A stretch of 64,000 bases of DNA from Thiorhodovibrio winogradskyi (lineage in GTDB: Bacteria > Pseudomonadota > Gammaproteobacteria > Chromatiales > Chromatiaceae): assembly GCF_036208045.1 (NCBI RefSeq), contig NZ_CP121472.1, forward strand, positions 186,001 through 250,000, given 5' to 3'. Of this stretch, positions 44,020-53,412 are shown in pieces. Position 1 is the stretch's first letter. Each line of letters starts with the position of its first letter. The position numbers and the translations under genes are program-made. The notes under the pieces are model-generated. The model did not search any database. It had not been told where the DNA came from and was given only the letters and a program-made list of their open reading frames with translations.

Positions 44020-45051
44020 TCAAGATTCCGTCTCGGATGTCTTGAGCTTTGAAAGCCGCGCTCTTAGCTGCTTGACCTGCCGCCAGGCGGCGCTGTCGGA
44101 TAATTGTCCGGCGTAAAACCTTGGCAGCCCCTCGGGTCGTTCACGAAAGCGCCGGTAGGGCCAGAGGTACTGTTCCGGGCAGACGCGCACGCACTCGGCA
44201 ATTCCCTGATTCAATGCCGCGGCGGCTGCTTCATCGTCATCCGATGCGACGGCCTCGGGTGCTCTGAGGCAGTGGACGCGATAGCCCCGTCCCTGGTCAA
44301 GACGTTCCGCAAATAAAAAAACAACGGGCGCGCCTGTTTTGCGCGCTAGCCGGTTGACCAGCAGCATGGTGTAGGCAGGGATGCCAAAAAAGGGTGCGAA
44401 TACGGCACCCTTGTCCGCCCGTGGTGCCTGGTCGGGCAGGATGCCGACATAGTCCCCGCGCTGTAGTGCCTGCACCAGGACACGGATACCTCTTGCGGTG
44501 ATGGGCGCAAGCGTCGCGCCGCCGCGCTTGCGCGCGGTAAGAATCAAGTCATCCAGATATTTTTGCGGTTTGTAGAAAATCGCCGTGGGCCCCTGAGCCG
44601 CCAGATACTGGCCGGCAAGTTCCCAGGCGCCCAGGTGCGGGGAGAGAACGATCAGTCCGGTGCCGGGTTGACGCGCGAGCAACTCGGTGCCCCTGGTCTC
44701 GCGCACCAGGCGAAGTACCTCATCATTGGGGCGTAGCCAAAGATGCGCGATTTCCGCGTAGGTCTTGCCGAATTCGCGCAGGCAGTTGTCGCGCAGGGCG
44801 GTGGCCTGGTCCCGGCCGAGGCCCGGCAGGCATAGGCCAATGTTGATCAGCGTGTTGCGACGCTGGCGGTTGGGGAGCCAGGCAACCAGTGTGCCGACGG
44901 TGCCGCCGAGGCGATGGACGATCGGCAATGGCAGTCGGGCGAGCAGTTGCATCAGCGCGCGGGCGATGCGCTCGAGCCAGGCCCTTTTGTCGAGCCTTTT
45001 GTCGCTTATTTTTTCAAACAAAGTGTTGCGTTCAGTCGTGGGGGCGGCCAT
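44020..45051 (-). CDS. lpxL: LpxL/HtrB-type lipid A acyltransferase
   Basis: It adds a secondary acyl chain to lipid A at the inner membrane. The 343-aa protein has the catalytic HX4E motif (LSPHLGAWELAGQY), IFYKPQKYLDDLILTARKRG, VGILPDQAPRADKGAVFAPF and the CPEQYLWPYRRFRERPEG end. One hydrophobic segment lies near the N-terminus. It follows iscR on the same strand at 77 nt, across a short tandem repeat. The symbol is by family; lpxM is possible. Confidence 0.88.
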   Translation of the reverse strand: MAAPTTERNTLFEKISDKRLDKRAWLERIARALMQLLARLPLPIVHRLGGTVGTLVAWLPNRQRRNTLINIGLCLPGLGRDQATALRDNCLREFGKTYAEIAHLWLRPNDEVLRLVRETRGTELLARQPGTGLIVLSPHLGAWELAGQYLAAQGPTAIFYKPQKYLDDLILTARKRGGATLAPITARGIRVLVQALQRGDYVGILPDQAPRADKGAVFAPFFGIPAYTMLLVNRLARKTGAPVVFLFAERLDQGRGYRVHCLRAPEAVASDDDEAAAAALNQGIAECVRVCPEQYLWPYRRFRERPEGLPRFYAGQLSDSAAWRQVKQLRARLSKLKTSETES

Positions 45052-45067
45052 GAGGTGCGGACGACAT

Positions 45068-45103
45068 TGATCCTGAGACTGATCCTGAGACTGATCCTGA
45101 TAC
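45068..45103. repeat. 12-bp tandem repeat, three units
   Basis: TGATCCTGAGAC occurs twice, followed by TGATCCTGATAC, just upstream of lpxL. Confidence 0.85.
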
Positions 45104-45128
45104 CGGGCTGGGATGTGGAGGCATCCGC

Positions 45129-45623
45129 TCAGGCGCTTGCCGGAAGCTGGCTGGGCTGGGCTTTTGACCTTGCCATAACGGGCTCTTGCCCGATCCGCGT
45201 TTGCTCGGCGTCGGTGGGCTGACCGCGACGCTCGACCAGGTCTTTCAGACTGATCTTATTGAGATACTCGTAGATGCTGTGGCTTAAATCCAGCCACAGA
45301 TCATGGGTCAGGCAGGGGCCATCGTTATAGCAATCGCCAGCGCCACCGCATTTGGTGGCATCGACATGCTCATCGACCGCCGCAATGATTTCCGCCACCT
45401 TGATTTCATCGGTTTCTCGCGCCAGGTTGTAACCCCCTCCCGGACCCCGCACGCTGCAAACCAGTCGTTGTCGGCGTAGTTTCGCAAACAACTGCTCAAG
45501 ATAGGACAGGGAGATGCCCTGGCGGCGGGCGATGTCCGCCAGCGCGATCGGACCCTGGCCCTGGTGGATGGCCAGATCGAGTACGGCGGTCACCGCGTAA
45601 CGGCCTTTGGTGGTCAATCTCAT
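45129..45623 (-). CDS. iscR: Rrf2-family Fe-S regulator IscR
   Basis: IscR is the [2Fe-2S] sensor repressor of Fe-S assembly. The 164-aa protein has a winged helix ([39 protein letters not shown]) and cluster-ligand Cys at 92, 98 and 104, the same numbering as in E. coli. AAGGAG lies 9 nt before the ATG. It follows trmJ-cysE as in many gammaproteobacteria, but no iscSUA genes follow; lpxL does. A probable IscR box precedes it. Confidence 0.95.
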   Translation of the reverse strand: MRLTTKGRYAVTAVLDLAIHQGQGPIALADIARRQGISLSYLEQLFAKLRRQRLVCSVRGPGGGYNLARETDEIKVAEIIAAVDEHVDATKCGGAGDCYNDGPCLTHDLWLDLSHSIYEYLNKISLKDLVERRGQPTDAEQTRIGQEPVMARSKAQPSQLPASA

Positions 45624-45667
45624 GCGTGGCGACTCCTTGCGATGGAAAACGATAAGACATCCTACGA

Positions 45668-45692
45668 TAGCTGAGTAAATCCATCAATTTTT
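45668..45692 (-). promoter_or_regulatory. possible IscR type 1 site upstream of iscR
   Basis: ATAGCTGAGTAAATCCATCA followed by ATTTT matches about 19-20 of 25 positions of the type 1 IscR motif I recall. It lies 45-69 nt before the iscR ATG, fitting autorepression. Confidence 0.4.
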
Positions 45693-45759
45693 CGCCGAGG
45701 GTCGCTGGCTGAGGCTGGCAGGAGCTGTTTGCCTCTGGCGGAGACTGTCATGGCGAACA

Positions 45760-46527
45760 TCAGACACTGTGCTGTTCGGTGGCGGATTCCATCTCGCAGT
45801 TATCAAGATCATCGAGATGCTCGAAATGACGGGTCAGGCCATGCTCCTCCAAGGTGCGGGATAGCGTCTCGACGCGCTGGTCCAGCACATGAATGTGATC
45901 AAGCATGCGGTTGATGGCGTTGGCGACCGGATCCGGCACATCGCGGGTGGCGCCATAGGCATCAAAGCCAATGCGCTTGGCGGTATCGGCGCGGCGGCGG
46001 CTGGCGGCATCGGCGGGGCGTTCGATGACCCGGCCTGGCACGCCGATGACGGTGCAACCGGCGGGCACCGGCTTCACGACCACGGCATTGGAGCCGATGC
46101 GCGCGCCAGCGCCAATCTCAATGGGGCCGAGGACCTTGGCGCCGGCGCCGACCACCACATCCCTCCCCAGGGTCGGGTGGCGCTTGCCTTTCTGCCAGCT
46201 GGTGCCGCCCAGGGTGACCCCGTGGTAAAGGGTGCAGTCATCACCCACAACGGCGGTCTCGCCGATGACCACACCCATGCCATGATCGATGAAAAAGCGC
46301 CGGCCGATGTCGGCACCGGGGTGAATCTCGATGCCGGTGAACAGTCGGGCAATGTTTGATAACAGACGCGCCAGCCAGAACAAACGCGCCTGCCACAAGC
46401 GGTGCGAGAGTCTGTGCATGAGCACCGCGTGCAGGCCGGGATAGGTGGTAAGCACTTCGAAACTGTTGCGCGCGGCTGGGTCGCGCTCGAAGACGCAATG
46501 AATGTCTTCGCGAAGTCGTTGGAGCAT
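45760..46527 (-). CDS. cysE: serine O-acetyltransferase
   Basis: It makes O-acetylserine for cysteine synthesis. The 255-aa protein is a left-handed beta-helix enzyme (hexapeptide repeats in [20 protein letters not shown] and [20 protein letters not shown]), with catalytic His in [13 protein letters not shown] and [20 protein letters not shown]. It begins 23 nt after trmJ and precedes iscR. A C-terminal extension of about 70 residues follows the helix. Confidence 0.95.
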   Translation of the reverse strand: MLQRLREDIHCVFERDPAARNSFEVLTTYPGLHAVLMHRLSHRLWQARLFWLARLLSNIARLFTGIEIHPGADIGRRFFIDHGMGVVIGETAVVGDDCTLYHGVTLGGTSWQKGKRHPTLGRDVVVGAGAKVLGPIEIGAGARIGSNAVVVKPVPAGCTVIGVPGRVIERPADAASRRRADTAKRIGFDAYGATRDVPDPVANAINRMLDHIHVLDQRVETLSRTLEEHGLTRHFEHLDDLDNCEMESATEQHSV

Positions 46528-46550
46528 GATGGCGGGTTGAGCAGGGTGGT

Positions 46551-47357
46551 TTAATTGTTGTTGGCGGCGGTATTGTCGGCGTCGGCGGCGCGCCCGAGTG
46601 CCTTGAGCATGCCGCGCAGAATATTCAGCTCGGTGCGGTCGGGGCGGGCGCGGTTGAACAGGCGTCGCAGCCGCCGCAGCAGCTTGTGTGATTGCTCGGG
46701 CTTGGCGAAGCCGACCCGAATCAGGGTCTCGCGCAGATGCTCGAAGAACCCGGCCATGTCCTCGGCGCTGGCGGTATCCAATGTCTCCCGCGCCGCGGTT
46801 GGCGGGGCATCGGGGGCAGTGTCGTGTGCGGCGTTCTCGGCCAGCCAGGCCTGGCGAATCTCGTAGGCGAACACCTGAGCGGCGGCGGCCAGATTCAGCG
46901 AGCTGAAGGCTGGATTCGCTGGAATTTGGGTCAGGTAATGGCAGTGGGCCAGCTCATCGTTACTGAGCCCGGAGCTTTCGCGGCCCAGCACCAGCGCGAC
47001 CGGCCCTCGCGCGGCCTCCTCGAGCAAGTGCCGGGCGGCGGCGGCTGGGCTGAGCAGGGGCCACTCGATTGCACGGCGGCGCGCGCTTGCGCCGATCACC
47101 AGTCGGCAATCGCCGAGCGCGCCCGGCAGGCTGTCATGAATGCGCGTCCGCTGCAGGATGTCATCGGCACCGGCGGCGCGGGCCAGGGCCTCGGCATCGG
47201 GGGCGTGGCGCGGATTCACCAATGCGAGCTGTTCCAGCCCCATGGTTTTCATGGCTCGCGCCACCGCGCCCTGATTGCCGGTCAGACTGGTTTCCACCAA
47301 AACGAAGCGAATACGCGCCAAGGCGGTCAACCCTGGGCTCAGGTCGTCATCTGTCAT
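46551..47357 (-). CDS. trmJ: tRNA (cytidine/uridine-2'-O-)-methyltransferase TrmJ
   Basis: A SPOUT methylase of tRNA position 32. The 268-aa protein has [35 protein letters not shown], the SAM-knot motifs [20 protein letters not shown] and [20 protein letters not shown], and a C-terminal helical extension ([20 protein letters not shown]). It heads the trmJ-cysE-iscR cluster. Confidence 0.94.
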   Translation of the reverse strand: MTDDDLSPGLTALARIRFVLVETSLTGNQGAVARAMKTMGLEQLALVNPRHAPDAEALARAAGADDILQRTRIHDSLPGALGDCRLVIGASARRRAIEWPLLSPAAAARHLLEEAARGPVALVLGRESSGLSNDELAHCHYLTQIPANPAFSSLNLAAAAQVFAYEIRQAWLAENAAHDTAPDAPPTAARETLDTASAEDMAGFFEHLRETLIRVGFAKPEQSHKLLRRLRRLFNRARPDRTELNILRGMLKALGRAADADNTAANNN

Positions 47358-47420
47358 GGGAGCGGAGGCGCGGAGGGTGATTTTGCGTCAGCTGGGACTG
47401 GTCGGGCGAAGTGGTCCCTA

Positions 47421-48296
47421 TCATGCGCCTTGGATCCACTCGAAGCTTTGCACCACCATAATGCCCTGGTCCGCGGCCGCCTTGAGCTGCGGTGGTTCGG
47501 CAAAGTGGGTGACCAGGACCGGAATGGCTGGCAGCTTGTAGTGTCGCTCGGCCAATTGCAGGTGGCGCTCGAGCTGGCCAAATTTGGAATTGTCATCCAG
47601 GCGCACGACCGACTCCCCGACCACGATGACGTCTTCGCCATCGCGCACGGCGGGAGCGAGCAGGTTAATCTCTCGGCCGTCGATGGTCCCGCGAATGATG
47701 CGATCCTTGACTTGAATGCCATGCGTGGCCAAAAAACGGGGAAGCTCACGGTAGGCTTCGTTTTCCAGGGAATAGGCCAGGCTGCGCGAGAGTCCGCCGA
47801 TCTGTGAACGCGAGGATTCGTCGTGGCGCACCAGTATCCCCAGCGTCTCGCGGATTTCCTGCATTGATTGTTCGCCGCGGTCCTGGGCCGCGGTGAGCCT
47901 GTCGAGCGCCTGTTCGGTGCGGTCCTGTGCCGCGGTGAGTCTGTCGAGAGCCTGTTCGTGGCGATCCAGAGCCGCGTCGGTTTTGCGCTGGAATTCCTGC
48001 AGGGACTGCTCGGTGCGATTCTGAGCCTCGGTGAGGCGATCCAGAGCCGCGTCGGTTTTGTGTTGGAATTCCTGCAGGGACTGCTCGGTGCGATTCTGAG
48101 CCTCGGTGAGGCGGTCCAGAGCCTGATCGGTTTTTTTCTGATTCTCGAGGATCTCGGCTCGCAGGTCGGCGAAATCATGGCGAGTGACGCTCTGCTCGCG
48201 ATGGCGCTCGATTTCCTCGAGCATGGCGAACAGCACGATGCGCAGGCCGGGCTCAACGGTGTCGAGCTTTTTGATGAGTTCGAGGCTAAATGACAT
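47421..48296 (-). CDS. coiled-coil protein with DUF3782/PD-(D/E)XK-like C-terminus
   Basis: The start at 48296 (MSFSLELIKKLDTVEPGLRI) is chosen by position. Residues 55-160 or so form a long coiled coil of repeated units (DAALDRLTEAQNRTEQSLQE). The C-terminal part (LPRFLATHGIQVKDRIIRGT, REINLLAPAVRDGEDVIVVG) looks like the nuclease-like domain of DUF3782 proteins. Function unknown. It lies between trmJ and suhB, which are neighbours in many relatives, so it may be an insertion there. Confidence 0.65.
   Translation of the reverse strand: MSFSLELIKKLDTVEPGLRIVLFAMLEEIERHREQSVTRHDFADLRAEILENQKKTDQALDRLTEAQNRTEQSLQEFQHKTDAALDRLTEAQNRTEQSLQEFQRKTDAALDRHEQALDRLTAAQDRTEQALDRLTAAQDRGEQSMQEIRETLGILVRHDESSRSQIGGLSRSLAYSLENEAYRELPRFLATHGIQVKDRIIRGTIDGREINLLAPAVRDGEDVIVVGESVVRLDDNSKFGQLERHLQLAERHYKLPAIPVLVTHFAEPPQLKAAADQGIMVVQSFEWIQGA
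47960..48120. repeat. coding tandem repeat, 75-bp units
   Basis: Two units of about 75 bp differ by only two or so bases and encode the coiled-coil 25-mers; shorter units follow. Confidence 0.7.
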
Positions 48297-48532
48297 GGCG
48301 TTTGGGATGCGGAGGCCACGCTCTGGCAAACACGCGAATGAATATAAAATTTCCCGGACAGTGCGGGGTTGCGTCTATGAATGATAAAGCATCCTTGCCA
48401 GCTTAGCACCGCGCCATTGGGCGGCCAACTTGGACAGGCGTGACTGAAAACCAGCAAGTCGTGCCTCTGCCCGATGGTATGCGGGCAAGACAACGGGTGC
48501 CATTCCGGGCGCTCTTGGAGTATTCTGAGTCC

Positions 48533-49330
48533 ATGGACCCCATGCTTCATATCGCCATTCGCGCCGCACGCTCCGCCGCGCGCGTTATCATGCGCTCTTT
48601 TGAGCGGCGTGACGAACTCACCATCACCACCAAGCAGCCGAATGACTTTGTCACCGAGGTTGACCGCGCCGCCGAGGCAGCCATTCTGCAGGAAATCCGT
48701 GGTAAGTACCCCAACCACGCGATTCTTGCCGAGGAAAGCGGCCAGCAGGCAGGCAATGAGTTCGAGTGGGTGATCGACCCGCTCGACGGCACCACCAATT
48801 ATCTGCACGGTTTTCCGCAGTTTGCCATTTCCATCGGGCTGCGCTATCGCGGCCAGATGCAGCAGGCGGTGGTCTATGACCCGCTGCGCGAGGAATTGTT
48901 CACCGCCAGTCGCGGCGGCGGCGCGCTGCTCAATGACCGGCGCCTGCGCGTCAGCAGCAGGCGCGATCTGCGTGGTGCATTGCTTGGCACCGGCGTCCCC
49001 TTCAAGGACCAGGCGCAACTCGAGTTGTTTCTCGAGACCCTGCGGGTGCTGGTGCCAGAGACCGCCGGCGTGCGACGCCCTGGCTCGGCGGCGCTGGATT
49101 TTGCCTATTTGGCCGCCGGGCGCATCGACGGCTTCTGGGAGTTCGGCCTTTCGCCCTGGGATTTCGCCGCTGGTGCCCTGCTGGTGCTCGAGGCCGGCGG
49201 CACAGTGACCGACATGGCCGGTGGTGATCGTTTTTTCGACACCGGCAATGTCCTGGCCGGAAATCTGCGCGTCCATCAGGGCATGCTCGAGCGCCTGAAG
49301 CCCGTGCTCAGCGGTCGCCTGAAGGCCTGA
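48533..49330 (+). CDS. suhB: inositol-1-monophosphatase family protein SuhB
   Basis: A Mg-dependent phosphatase; in enterics it also joins rRNA antitermination complexes. Start 48533 (MDPMLHIAIRAARSAARVIM) gives 265 aa as in E. coli. Motifs are FVTEVDRAAEAAIL, ILAEESG, IDPLDGTTNYLHGFPQFAIS and WEFGLSPWDFAAGALLVLEA. It is divergent from the preceding gene. Confidence 0.95.
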   Translation: MDPMLHIAIRAARSAARVIMRSFERRDELTITTKQPNDFVTEVDRAAEAAILQEIRGKYPNHAILAEESGQQAGNEFEWVIDPLDGTTNYLHGFPQFAISIGLRYRGQMQQAVVYDPLREELFTASRGGGALLNDRRLRVSSRRDLRGALLGTGVPFKDQAQLELFLETLRVLVPETAGVRRPGSAALDFAYLAAGRIDGFWEFGLSPWDFAAGALLVLEAGGTVTDMAGGDRFFDTGNVLAGNLRVHQGMLERLKPVLSGRLKA

Positions 49331-49453
49331 TAGCCCTCCCAGCTTGATGATGTCTGATGCCTTGGTTCCAGTGCTCTGGGGCTGAAGCGGAATAATCTGG
49401 TGCCAGGTCGCGCCTGTCGCAATGGCGCTGGCCCGGGCCGAAGCGAGAAGTGA

Positions 49454-51190
49454 ATGTCTGATTGTTATCAATCCTGCGCCATCACCGGCTCGGGCGGGAG
49501 CGGCGCCGTCACCGCCGGCATGCTGGTGCTCGAGGCGGCGGCGCGCGCCGGTAACCATGGCTTGATGACCCGCTCCGCTGGCCCGCAGATTCGCGGTGGT
49601 GAGTCGGCCGCCATGCTGCGCTTTGGCCCCGCGCCCGTGACCTGCATGGGGGACAGCTTCAGTATCCTGGCCGCGCTCGACTGGGGGAATTTCGCCCGCT
49701 TTGCCGGCGAGATTCCGCTCACGGCCGAGACCCTCATCCTGGCGGATCCCGGCGCCGGAAAACTGCCCCCCGAGCTCGAAGCCTATCGCGCGCAAACACG
49801 ATGGATCAATCTGCGCGAACTCGCCGATGCACTCCCTGGCGGGCGCTTCAACATGGTGGCGGTCGGCGCCATTGCGGCTTGCGCCGCCTTGCCGCTCAAG
49901 GCGGTGCTCGACGCCGCTGCCGCGATTCTGAACACCAAAGGGCCAGAGGTCACAGAGACAGCGCATGGGTGCATTCGCCTTGGTTACCAGCAGTTGCCAA
50001 CGGATGGGCGTTCACGCTCCGCACTGCCCGAGGTGCCGCGCCGTTGGAGTCTGAGCGGAAACGAGGCCGCCGGGTTGGGCGCGCTACGCGGTGGCGTGCG
50101 TTTTGTGGCTGCCTATCCCATCACCCCGGCCACCGAGGTTCTAGAGTGGCTGGCCCCGCGCCTCGCGCGTTTGGGCGGGGCGCTGTTGCAGGCCGAGGAC
50201 GAGCTGGCCTCCATCAATATGATTATCGGCAGCTCCTTTGGCGGTGTGCCCTCGATGACAGCCACCTCTGGTCCTGGGCTCAGCCTGATGATGGAGGGAA
50301 TTGGGCTTGCGGTGGCGAGCGAAACCCCCATCGTGGTGGTCAATGTGATGCGCGGCGGGCCGAGCACCGGTATCCCAACCAAGTCCGAGCAGGCGGATCT
50401 GAACATCGCCCTCCATGGGCTCCATGGTGACGCGCCCCACCTGGTGCTGGCCGCGCTGGACATTGCCGACTGTGTGCTGACCCTGCACTGGGCCACGCGA
50501 CTGGCCGAGCATCTGCAAACCGCCGCCATTGTCTTGTCTGATCAGTTGCTGGGGCAGTCACGCTCCATTGTCGACCCGCCCGAGATGCCCGATCTGCCCA
50601 ATTTACCCCTTGGCCGTCGCTGCGCTGAAGCCGTTCCGGGAAGTGATTACCGGCGCTACCAGCTCACTGAGGATGGCATCTCGCCAATCAGCGCTCCCGG
50701 GCTGTCGGGTCTCAGCTACACCGCCGATGGGCTTGAGCACAACGAATCGGGCACCCCTTCGAGCATGGCCGCCGACCATGGCGCGCAGTTGGCCAAGCGG
50801 CGCGATAAGCTGACGCATTTCGATGTTGGCTCGCTCTGGGCCGAGATCACTGGTGAGATGACGGGCGCGGGCGATCTTTGTCTGCTCACCTGGGGGTCAA
50901 GTCATGGTGCCGTGCTCGAGGCGGCCGCCAGGCTCAGGGCCAGCGGTCGTCCAACCCGCGTGATTGGTGTGCGGCTGATCGCTCCGCTGCAGCGTGAGGC
51001 ACTGCGTGCCGCCACGGCCGGTGCTAGCGTCTGGGTGGTGGAGCTCAATCAGGACGGGCAGTTATTCCATTACCTGCGCTCCGAGGCGGCCCTGCCAGAG
51101 GGGGCCAGGTCTTTTTCCCGCTCGGGACCGCTGCCGCTGCGCCCGGCGGAGATTCTCGACGCCATTGCCGCGGAGTCCGCCGATGACTAA
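49454..51190 (+). CDS. korA: 2-oxoacid:acceptor oxidoreductase, gamma-alpha fused subunit
   Basis: It oxidises a 2-oxoacid, probably 2-oxoglutarate, with CoA and reduces ferredoxin, or runs in reverse for CO2 fixation. Residues 1-190 are the gamma domain (SGGSGAVTAGMLVLEAAARA, RSAGPQIRGGESAAMLRFG). The alpha domain follows (AAYPITPATEVLEWLAPRLA, SINMIIGSSFGGVPSMTATS, VNVMRGGPSTGIPTKSEQAD). The 578-aa length fits. It overlaps korB by 8 nt. The substrate cannot be settled from the sequence. Confidence 0.93.
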   Translation: MSDCYQSCAITGSGGSGAVTAGMLVLEAAARAGNHGLMTRSAGPQIRGGESAAMLRFGPAPVTCMGDSFSILAALDWGNFARFAGEIPLTAETLILADPGAGKLPPELEAYRAQTRWINLRELADALPGGRFNMVAVGAIAACAALPLKAVLDAAAAILNTKGPEVTETAHGCIRLGYQQLPTDGRSRSALPEVPRRWSLSGNEAAGLGALRGGVRFVAAYPITPATEVLEWLAPRLARLGGALLQAEDELASINMIIGSSFGGVPSMTATSGPGLSLMMEGIGLAVASETPIVVVNVMRGGPSTGIPTKSEQADLNIALHGLHGDAPHLVLAALDIADCVLTLHWATRLAEHLQTAAIVLSDQLLGQSRSIVDPPEMPDLPNLPLGRRCAEAVPGSDYRRYQLTEDGISPISAPGLSGLSYTADGLEHNESGTPSSMAADHGAQLAKRRDKLTHFDVGSLWAEITGEMTGAGDLCLLTWGSSHGAVLEAAARLRASGRPTRVIGVRLIAPLQREALRAATAGASVWVVELNQDGQLFHYLRSEAALPEGARSFSRSGPLPLRPAEILDAIAAESADD

Positions 51191-52067
51191 TCCCAGAACA
51201 AATTGGGCCAGAACAAATCGGGCTAGCACGGAGCGCGCCGGGCATCCTTCGACAACCTTGGGAGCCAAGGACTACAAGTCCGAGATCAAGCCGGTCTGGT
51301 GCCCGGGGTGCGGACATTTTGGTGTGCTGGCGGCCCTGACCAAGGCCTTTGCCTATCTCGGGTTGCCGAAAGATGAAGTGGTCACTGTCTCCGGCATCGG
51401 CTGCTCCTCGCGCATCCCGGCCTATATCGACGGCTATGGTTTTCATGGGGTGCATGGGCGCGCTTTGGCGCTGGCAGCCGGGCTCAAGGCGGCGCGACCG
51501 GATCTCACCTTGGTGGTCACCGGCGGCGACGGGGATGGCTTTTCCATCGGTGGCAATCATTTCCTGCACGCCTGCCGGCGTAACATGGACATGACCTATA
51601 TCGTGATGGACAACGAGGTCTATGGCATGACCAAGGGCCAGGCCTCGCCCACGACCCAGCCCGACTGGTCACACAGTAAACTCACCCCGCGAGGCACGGG
51701 CGTGCCCAGGTTTCACCCGGCAGCCATTGCATTGGCCGCCGGCGCCAGCTTTATCGCCCGGGGCTTTGCCGGCTCTCCCAATGAACTGGTGCGTTTGTTG
51801 GTACAGGCGCTGGAGCATCCTGGCTTCGCGCTGGTGCAGGTGCTGAGCCCTTGCCAGACCTTTCGCCCAGAGCAGAAGGCCTGGAAGCAGGCCGTGCATA
51901 CCATTGCCGAGCCCGCGCCGGCGGACCCAAGCGAAGCCGCGCGACTCATTCAGGGTGACGACGGTCTGGCGCTTGGTGTGCTCTATGCCCAGCGAGCACC
52001 TGTCTATCAGCCGCGCAACCAGGTCGAGGCTGAACTGGCGGACATCGAGGCTGAGTTTCTGCTATGA
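51183..52067 (+). CDS. korB: 2-oxoacid:acceptor oxidoreductase, beta subunit
   Basis: This is the TPP-binding subunit of the same enzyme. The start 51183 overlaps korA. An N-terminal extension of about 30 residues (TNPRTNWARTNRASTERA) precedes the core. Motifs are KPVWCPGCGHFGVLAALTKA (CxxC for the cluster), GIGCSSRIPAYIDGYGFHGV, the TPP and Mg site VVTGGDGDGFSIGGNHFLHA, and MDNEVYGMTKGQASPTTQ. 294 aa. Only one cluster is expected. Confidence 0.93.
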   Translation: MTNPRTNWARTNRASTERAGHPSTTLGAKDYKSEIKPVWCPGCGHFGVLAALTKAFAYLGLPKDEVVTVSGIGCSSRIPAYIDGYGFHGVHGRALALAAGLKAARPDLTLVVTGGDGDGFSIGGNHFLHACRRNMDMTYIVMDNEVYGMTKGQASPTTQPDWSHSKLTPRGTGVPRFHPAAIALAAGASFIARGFAGSPNELVRLLVQALEHPGFALVQVLSPCQTFRPEQKAWKQAVHTIAEPAPADPSEAARLIQGDDGLALGVLYAQRAPVYQPRNQVEAELADIEAEFLL

Positions 52068-52612
52068 ACCAAAGCGCATCCAAACAAGCATCGCAGTCAT
52101 CGCAATCAATTGATTCGCTGGAAGAACTCTGCGCCCACGCAGTGGAATTGGAACACGAGTCAGCCGGGCGCTTCCACCAATTGGCCGACAGCATGGAGGT
52201 GCATCACAATGCCGAGGTGGCGGGCCTGTTCCGCGAACTCGCCCAGCTGAGCGAGGCGCATGCCGCCGCCATCGAGGCGCGCGCCCATGGGCTTGCGTTG
52301 CCGCGGATTCCGCCCTGGGAATTCAAATGGAACTGCCCGGACGGGCCCGAGAGCCATTGTCTGGACGAAGAGGTCAATTACTTGATGACAGCCACCCAGG
52401 CGCTGCGGGTGGCGTTGTTCAACGAGGAACAGGCGCGGGCCTTTTATCAGGGCATTGCCGATCACACCGGGGATGTCCGGGTGCGCGACCTGGCGGCGGA
52501 AATGGCCGCCGAGGAAAGGGAGCATGTCCGCCTGCTCAATGAGTGGCTGGAGCGGCAACCGCCGGACCTTGAACCCGCCGATGATCTCGATCCGCCGAAT
52601 GTGCCTGAGTAG
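52064..52612 (+). CDS. ferritin-like / rubrerythrin-type diiron protein
   Basis: A 182-aa four-helix protein whose start overlaps the korB stop (ATGA). Metal-ligand candidates are Glu/His in AVELEHESAGRFHQLAD, LSEAHAAAIEAR, ALFNEEQARAFYQGIAD and AEEREHVRLLNEWLERQ. The rubredoxin domain of true rubrerythrin is absent. The position after an oxygen-sensitive enzyme suggests peroxide or oxygen protection, which is inference. Confidence 0.8.
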   Translation: MNQSASKQASQSSQSIDSLEELCAHAVELEHESAGRFHQLADSMEVHHNAEVAGLFRELAQLSEAHAAAIEARAHGLALPRIPPWEFKWNCPDGPESHCLDEEVNYLMTATQALRVALFNEEQARAFYQGIADHTGDVRVRDLAAEMAAEEREHVRLLNEWLERQPPDLEPADDLDPPNVPE

Positions 52613-52683
52613 GGGCGAATTGATTTGCTCTGGCAGTCAGTTAAGCGAATCCATTCGTCCCGGTAGGCTCCAAGGCGGCACGC

Positions 52684-52710
52684 AAAAAGGCCGGCACCAT
52701 GGCCGGCCTT
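52684..52710 (-). terminator. terminator of the sulfur globule gene (minus strand)
   Basis: A 9-bp stem AAGGCCGGC/GCCGGCCTT (52687-52695 with 52702-52710) and five T on the minus strand, 72 nt after the sgp stop. It may also stop korAB transcription, but no T-run exists on that strand. Confidence 0.75.
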
Positions 52711-52781
52711 CGGGTTCCGAAAGTCTAGATTTCGAGCCGGCCGCCAAGCGCCGGTAACGAACTGAACTGGATCAGGCGAAC

Positions 52782-53147
52782 TTACTGCTTTTCGGCTGGC
52801 TGCTGTGGGGCAGGTACGCCATAGGGGGCTGGGGCACCATAAGGAGCCGGGGCGCCGTATGGAGCGACGGGCGCGCCATAGGGGTGGCCGTAAGGACCGC
52901 CGTAGTAGTAGGGGGCATCATAGCCATAGCCACGACCATAACCGCGACCAGTGCCGCGACCGCGACCACCGCCGCTGAAGCTCATGTTGAAGTCGCCATA
53001 GCCATCGCCGAACATGTCGTTCCAGAAATCGCCGACGCCATCATTGTAGCCGGGGCCGTAACCATTGCCGGGACCCCACCAGGCGCTGGCGGTTGCTGAA
53101 ACACCCAGAAGTGCGGCCACGGCCGCCGCGGTAGCAAGCTTTTTCAT
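52782..53147 (-). CDS. sgp: sulfur globule protein (Gly/Tyr/Pro-rich)
   Basis: Sulfur globule proteins form the envelope of periplasmic sulfur droplets in Chromatiaceae. ATG 53147 is preceded by GGAGACGAGAAA; an upstream in-frame start has no support. A Sec signal ([20 protein letters not shown]) ends at ASA-WW. The mature part is low-complexity: [40 protein letters not shown], then YGAPAPYG repeats. 121 aa. It is a single gene with its own strong promoter. Which of the Sgp types it is remains open. Confidence 0.88.
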   Translation of the reverse strand: MKKLATAAAVAALLGVSATASAWWGPGNGYGPGYNDGVGDFWNDMFGDGYGDFNMSFSGGGRGRGTGRGYGRGYGYDAPYYYGGPYGHPYGAPVAPYGAPAPYGAPAPYGVPAPQQPAEKQ

Positions 53148-53208
53148 TTTCTCGTCTCCGTCAGTATTGTGATCTCGAGTTGACGCCGGTGTGGCGACAA
53201 CGAAGTTC

Positions 53209-53236
53209 ATTATATTAGCATTTACTAATGTGTCAA
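53209..53236 (-). promoter_or_regulatory. consensus sigma-70 promoter of sgp
   Basis: On the minus strand a perfect TTGACA (53236-53231) and a perfect TATAAT (53214-53209) are 16 nt apart. The spacer holds a palindrome ATTAG-TAAATG-CTAAT, a possible operator. The untranslated leader would be about 55 nt. Confidence 0.8.
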
Positions 53237-53412
53237 CCGAGAAATCACGCCTGAGATAGATTGCGAGTCGTCAATCCGACGAACGGTCGGTCCGCGCGCG
53301 GAATGCGAGCGCCCTATTTGGTGCCTGTGCCTGTGCCGCGCCGACGCTAGTCTTTAAGCCTCGAGTCCCAGGTATGCGTTAGCTGATACGAGGGGAGTTG
53401 AAGCTGGCGCGG

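Noticed and set aside
48440-48532. Upstream in-frame start of suhB adding 31 residues
   Set aside because: The added residues do not resemble SuhB N-termini; MDPMLHIAIRAARSA is the normal start.
47354-49966. 870-aa minus-strand ORF spanning suhB and the coiled-coil gene
   Set aside because: It covers several real genes in other frames and has low-complexity composition.
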